DNA of 9,173 nucleotides, taken from the NCBI GenBank assembly GCA_025928125.1, contig JAICKD010000082.1:1-9173 (forward strand), read 5' to 3'. Below the pieces are notes generated by a model that did not search any database, was not told the origin of the DNA, and saw only the letters and a list, made by a program, of their open reading frames with translations. The position numbers and the translations under genes were made by a program. Positions 6,340 to 9,173 of the stretch are shown piece after piece (within the stretch, counting starts at the first letter, position 1; every line of letters starts with the position of its first letter). Source of the stretch: Ktedonobacterales bacterium. GTDB lineage: Bacteria > Chloroflexota > Ktedonobacteria > Ktedonobacterales > JADMIN01.

Positions 6340-7434
6340 ATGGCTCGTCGTGGTTGTGGGGAAGGCGCGATAAGACGCCGCGCGGATGGGCGTTGGGAAG
6401 CCTCAGTGACCCTGGGCATGCAGCGCAAGTCGTTGTATGGCAAGACGCACGCCGAGGTGACGAAGAAGCTGACGGCTGCGCAGCGTGACTTTGAACAGGG
6501 GCAGTTCATCGGTGATGCGCGTCAGACGGTGGCGCAGTATCTGATGAGCTGGCTGGAGACGAAGCGCCCACCCCAGGTGAAGCCGCATACCTGGGCGATC
6601 TATGACTCGTATGTTCGGATGCAGATCGCGCCCGTCATTGGGAACGTGCGACTGAGCCAGTTGAGCGGACAGCATGTGCAGCAGGTGGTGACGAAGGCGC
6701 TGGGGCGAGGGCTGTCTCCAAGCACGGTGTCGGAGGTCTATGGTGTGCTGCGGCAGGCATTGAAGCAGGCGGTGTGGTTGGGCCTGGCGCTCCGCGATGT
6801 GACGGATCAGATTGATCGTCCCAGGCGAGCGGCGAAGCGCAGCGATTCCTCGCTTCGGTCGCCCAGCATTCGTTTGCGGTGTTCTTCAACCTGGCGCTCT
6901 CGACGGGGATGGGGATAGGCGAGTTGCTGACGTTGACGTGGTGTGAGGTGGGCCGGGCGACTCTCGGCGGTGGCGTCGCTGAGCTGGCAGGCAGGAGAGC
7001 CGACGGTGGCGACGCCGAAGATGCGCCGCTCACGACGGTAGATCGCTTTGGCGCCCGAGATGGTGGCGCGGTTGCGCGAGCAGCGGCATCGGCAGCGGCT
7101 CCTGCAGGTCGCGGCGGGGCCTGCGTGGCAGGGGGATCGGTTCGACGCGGTGTTTAGCGATGAACTGGGGTTCCCGCTGCAGGACAGTCGGATGCGTCGC
7201 CAGTTCAAGGCGGCGTTGATCTGCGGTGATCTGCCGCGTATTCGCTTCCATGAGTTGCGGCACACCTGCGCCACGCTGCTGTTGAAGCAGGGGGTCAATC
7301 CGAAGATTGTCTCGGAGTTGCTGGGCCATTCGTCTGTATCGCTGACCCTCGACCTCTACTCGCATGTCCTGCCGGATATGCAGGAGGGCGCTGCGCGCGA
7401 TGGCGATGGCGCTGGGGTGGTAAAGGAGTGGTAA
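6340..7434 (+). pseudogene. Tyrosine recombinase/integrase, frameshifted
   Basis: The pieces together make a phage-type integrase of normal length (about 365 codons). Frame 1 from ATG 6340 carries an arm-binding-like N-terminus (GRWEASVTLGMQRKSLYGKT) and the SAM-like core-binding domain (TVAQYLMSWLETKRP...GNVRLSQLSGQHVQ). Near 6835-6848 the reading moves to frame 3: FLASVAQHSFAVFFNLALST. Near 6945-6965 it returns to frame 1: SWQAGEPTVATPKMRRSRR, interrupted by TAG at 7039-7041, then IALAPEMVARLRE. The catalytic end is intact: HELRH (His 7249, Arg 7258), LGHSS (His 7327) and the nucleophile Tyr in DLYSHV (7357). The first catalytic Arg, expected in TG(L/M)R-x-GE, is Gly (GGG at 6912-6914). With two frameshifts, one stop and a lost catalytic residue the gene is dead. 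It marks an old integrative element. Confidence 0.85.
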
Positions 7435-7454
7435 ACGTGCGGGTAAACCTTGTG

Positions 7455-7478
7455 GTGAGACGGCGGGTGAGACGGCGG
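7455..7478 (+). repeat. 12-base tandem repeat
   Basis: GTGAGACGGCGG occurs twice in direct succession and then GTGA begins a third copy, 20 bases after the integrase stop codon. Function unknown. Confidence 0.75.
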
Positions 7479-7698
7479 GTGAAGCGCTTGTCAGGCGCGT
7501 GATGTGGTCAGCGGTGTGATCATGAGCGGGTGATCGAGGATGTGGATGCGAGCTGCAGTCTGATAGAGCCGATGGCGAGGCGAGCGAGTGGGAGAAAAGT
7601 CCGTCAGTATAGCACAGTTGGGCCGGTACGCTTGCAGGCCCGCAGTAGCGCGAAGTGGCCTCCAGACGCGGTACAGTGCGGCCCGACGCATGACAAGC

Positions 7699-7741
7699 GG
7701 CCAAAATTGGCCGTGAAAGGACTTCACAGATGCGATATAAT
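7699..7741 (+). promoter_or_regulatory. Possible promoter with inverted repeat
   Basis: TATAAT (7736-7741) is a perfect -10 match; 17 bases upstream is GTGAAA (7713-7718), four of six to the -35 consensus. Directly upstream, GGCCAA-AA-TTGGCC (7699-7712) is an inverted repeat with 6-base arms that touches the -35 and could be an operator. It would serve the gene starting at 7820. Confidence 0.4.
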
Positions 7742-7819
7742 ACGTAATGGCAGTGGGCATGTGCTGTTAACATTGGCCCCCTCACACGAAGTACGTATCG
7801 TCGAGGGAAGTGAGTTGTA

Positions 7820-8035
7820 ATGCTTCATTTCGCGAACGCTAAAACCGGAGCGGAAGTGCATCTGGGCCGAACAGGCGCGGGTTTCTATGTCGAGGCGCGT
7901 CATCCAGATTTTTCGCTCCCATTCCGCAAGACCTACGAGTGGCATCAGCAAGACCTGGCCACTCGCGATTTCGAGCTTCTGCGGGCAGTCGTTGGGGCTG
8001 GCCACGAGGAGCGCGAGACCGCCATCGCTAGCTAG
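7820..8035 (+). CDS. Small hypothetical protein, 71 residues
   Basis: I do not recognise this protein. It starts at an ATG eight bases after a GTGAGT and a few bases more after GGGAAG, a weak ribosome binding site. The sequence looks like a real small soluble protein: MLHFANAKTGAEVHLGRTGA, then GFYVEARHPDFSLPFRKTYE with alternating residues typical of beta strands, then a helix, DLATRDFELLRAVVG, and a polar tail. There is no Cys, signal peptide or membrane segment. It stands alone between a dead integrase and a convergent E2 gene, with promoter-like elements about 80 bases upstream. The opposite-strand frame over this stretch has no ribosome binding site. Coding status is moderately likely. 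Confidence 0.5.
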   Translation: MLHFANAKTGAEVHLGRTGAGFYVEARHPDFSLPFRKTYEWHQQDLATRDFELLRAVVGAGHEERETAIAS

Positions 8036-8138
8036 GCTGACGCAGGCGCAGGCGTACAACGACGTACCCCTCACCCGCCCTTCTGGCGGTTTCCATTATC
8101 TGTCCTCTTTCCGATCCTGTTCCCGATTCTGACACGGT

Positions 8139-8168
8139 AAGCCCGCTGGCGCTTTGACCAGCGGGCTT
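8139..8168. terminator. Strong hairpin between convergent genes
   Basis: AAGCCCGCTGG and CCAGCGGGCTT form a perfect 11-base stem with an 8-base loop. It lies between the rightward small gene and the leftward E2 gene, about 90-105 bases from each stop, where a shared bidirectional terminator would be expected. No long T-run follows on either strand. Confidence 0.6.
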
Positions 8169-8194
8169 GTTGCGTCTCAGGCAGGTTTCGTGCG

Positions 8195-8240
8195 CCCTCA
8201 CCCCCTGCTCCGCTCTCCCAGCGGGCGAGGGGAGCAAGGA
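8195..8240. repeat. REP-like palindromic intergenic sequence
   Basis: CCCTCACCCCCTGCTCCGCT opens a block whose arms GCTCCGCTCTCCC (8207-8219) and GGGCGAGGGGAGC (8223-8235) pair at 11 of 13 positions around a 3-base loop. C-rich CCCTCACCCCC plus GGGCGAGGGGAG palindromes recur in intergenic regions of many GC-rich genomes, including Chloroflexota. It lies 15 bases past the E2 stop and may protect or terminate that transcript. Confidence 0.5.
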
Positions 8241-8255
8241 GGCGGGAAGATGTCG

Positions 8256-9173
8256 CTACATCTCGCTGTCGGGAGTCCATGTCTCCAGGCGGCGCTTGAT
8301 CGCCACGAGGAAGCGCGCGGCAGTCAGACCGTCGATTACGCGGTGGTCGAACGAGAGCGACATGTACATCATCTGGCGGATGGCGATGGCGTCGTCGATC
8401 ACCACTGGGCGCTTGACTACCGCATCCATCGTCAGGATGCCAGCGTTGGGCTGGTTGATGATGGCCATCGAGATCAGCGTGCCGAAGACGCCAGGATTAT
8501 TGACCGTGAAGGTCGCTCCCTGGAGGTCGGCTGGCATCAGCCGATTGGCGCGCGCGCGGCTCACCAGATCAGCCAGCGCACGGGAGACGCCAACCAGATT
8601 GAGCGTGTCGGCGTTGCGGATGACTGGCACGACCAGATTGTTTTCGAGCGCAATGGAGACGCCGATGTTGATCTGCTTGCGCAGCACAATCTTGTTGTCT
8701 TCGGTCCACGACGCATTGAGATAGGGCTGCTCTTTCAGCGCCTCGGCGACGGCCATGACGGCAAAGGTTTGATAGGAGACGCCGACACCCTCACGCTGCT
8801 TGAACTCCTCTTTGTGATGCTCCAGCCAGCGCGCCAGGGTGGTCATGTCTACCTCGACGAGCGTGGTCGCATGCGGCGAGGTCCGCTTGCTGCGCACCAT
8901 GTGCTCGGCGATGACGCGGCGCGCAGGTGACGGGGTGATGACCTCATCCGCTCCGGTGAAGGTCACTGGCGGCGCTGGCGGCTGGACGGGGGCGGCAGCG
9001 GCGGGGCGCTGAGGGGCGGCGACTGTGGCGGCAGGCGTGGCGAGGTGGGCGAGGATATCTTCCTTGCGGACGCGACCACCTTCGCCTGTGCCCTGAATCT
9101 GGTTGAGGTCGATGTTATGCTCTTGCGCCATGCGGCGGGCTAGCGGCGAGACGCGCTCGGCGGTGGCTGTGGC
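8256..9173 (-). CDS. Dihydrolipoamide acyltransferase (E2) of a 2-oxo acid dehydrogenase complex, partial
   Basis: The frame runs leftward from the window edge to TAG at 8256-8258. The ATG at 9129-9131 lies inside a domain (ERVSPLARRMAQEHNIDLNQ), so the true start and the lipoyl domain are outside the window. The first 50 residues are the peripheral-subunit-binding domain (SPLARRMAQ...GTGEGGRVRKEDI) that holds E1 or E3. An Ala/Pro-rich flexible linker follows, then the catalytic acyltransferase domain of about 225 residues, with FTVNNPGVFG and the active-site SFDHRVIDG (His-x-x-x-Asp-Gly; codons near 8329-8355). The protein moves acyl groups from lipoamide to CoA in the cytoplasm. Whether it serves pyruvate or branched-chain 2-oxo acids cannot be decided here; E1 and E3 genes would be expected to the right. 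It looks intact and is core metabolism, unlike its left neighbours. Confidence 0.92.
   Translation of the reverse strand, partial: ATATAERVSPLARRMAQEHNIDLNQIQGTGEGGRVRKEDILAHLATPAATVAAPQRPAAAAPVQPPAPPVTFTGADEVITPSPARRVIAEHMVRSKRTSPHATTLVEVDMTTLARWLEHHKEEFKQREGVGVSYQTFAVMAVAEALKEQPYLNASWTEDNKIVLRKQINIGVSIALENNLVVPVIRNADTLNLVGVSRALADLVSRARANRLMPADLQGATFTVNNPGVFGTLISMAIINQPNAGILTMDAVVKRPVVIDDAIAIRQMMYMSLSFDHRVIDGLTAARFLVAIKRRLETWTPDSEM

Larger units (their letters stand above)
7435..7819. other. Intergenic region after the integrase
   Basis: I see no convincing gene in this 385-base stretch. It holds a short 12-base tandem repeat just after the integrase stop and, near the right end, an inverted repeat and promoter-like elements in front of the small gene at 7820. 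An attachment site for the dead integrase could be here, but no core repeat could be identified by eye. Confidence 0.4.

Noticed and set aside
7030..7785. 251-codon open frame on the minus strand across the integrase end
   Set aside because: It overlaps the conserved integrase catalytic region on the opposite strand and has no recognisable domain or ribosome binding site.
8154..8930. 258-codon open frame on the plus strand
   Set aside because: It is antisense to the well-conserved E2 catalytic domain and rich in His, Asp and Arg as expected for a shadow frame.

Overview
The window is a GC-rich bacterial chromosome segment. The RHS proteins, the IPT/TIG fragment and the alanine/proline-rich E2 linker resemble those of filamentous Chloroflexota (Ktedonobacteria / Thermogemmatispora-like). 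This placement rests on recalled protein style only and is tentative.

Layout. Bases 1-777 are the 3' end of an RHS polymorphic toxin gene; the window opens inside the DPSGH motif that ends the RHS core. The gene ends in a C-terminal toxin tip with faint ADP-ribosyltransferase-like features. A HEAT-like probable immunity gene (777-1277) follows in a TAGTG stop/start overlap. Bases 1413-2033 hold a decayed IS3-family transposase, fused directly to a second RHS gene that has lost its 5' part (2034-4099). That second gene changes reading frame near 2235-2255. It then reads through an RHS core, a pre-toxin segment about 92% identical in DNA to the one in gene 1, a Hint autoprocessing domain and an unrecognised 132-residue tip. 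A lower-GC gene (4221-5171) with an undefined N-terminal domain and TPR repeats follows and is the candidate partner or immunity gene of that tip.

Bases 5250-6097 are debris: the end of a LamG-like domain, an IPT/TIG domain and a third RHS fragment, abutting the 5' stub of a transposase on the minus strand. Bases 6340-7434 are a tyrosine recombinase broken by two frameshifts and one stop codon; one catalytic arginine is also replaced by glycine. A 71-codon gene with a plausible promoter follows. After a strong hairpin and a REP-like palindrome comes an apparently intact housekeeping gene on the minus strand: the E2 acyltransferase of a 2-oxo acid dehydrogenase complex, running off the right edge.

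How it fits together. The left 5.9 kb looks like an RHS tip array: one proximal RHS gene with its toxin/immunity pair, then displaced tip cassettes lacking their own N-termini. Shared RHS and pre-toxin DNA could let tips be exchanged by recombination. Transposase and integrase wreckage marks the region as accessory DNA beside a core metabolic gene. The best candidate for something undescribed is the Hint-released tip at 3701-4099 together with the TPR gene at 4221-5171.
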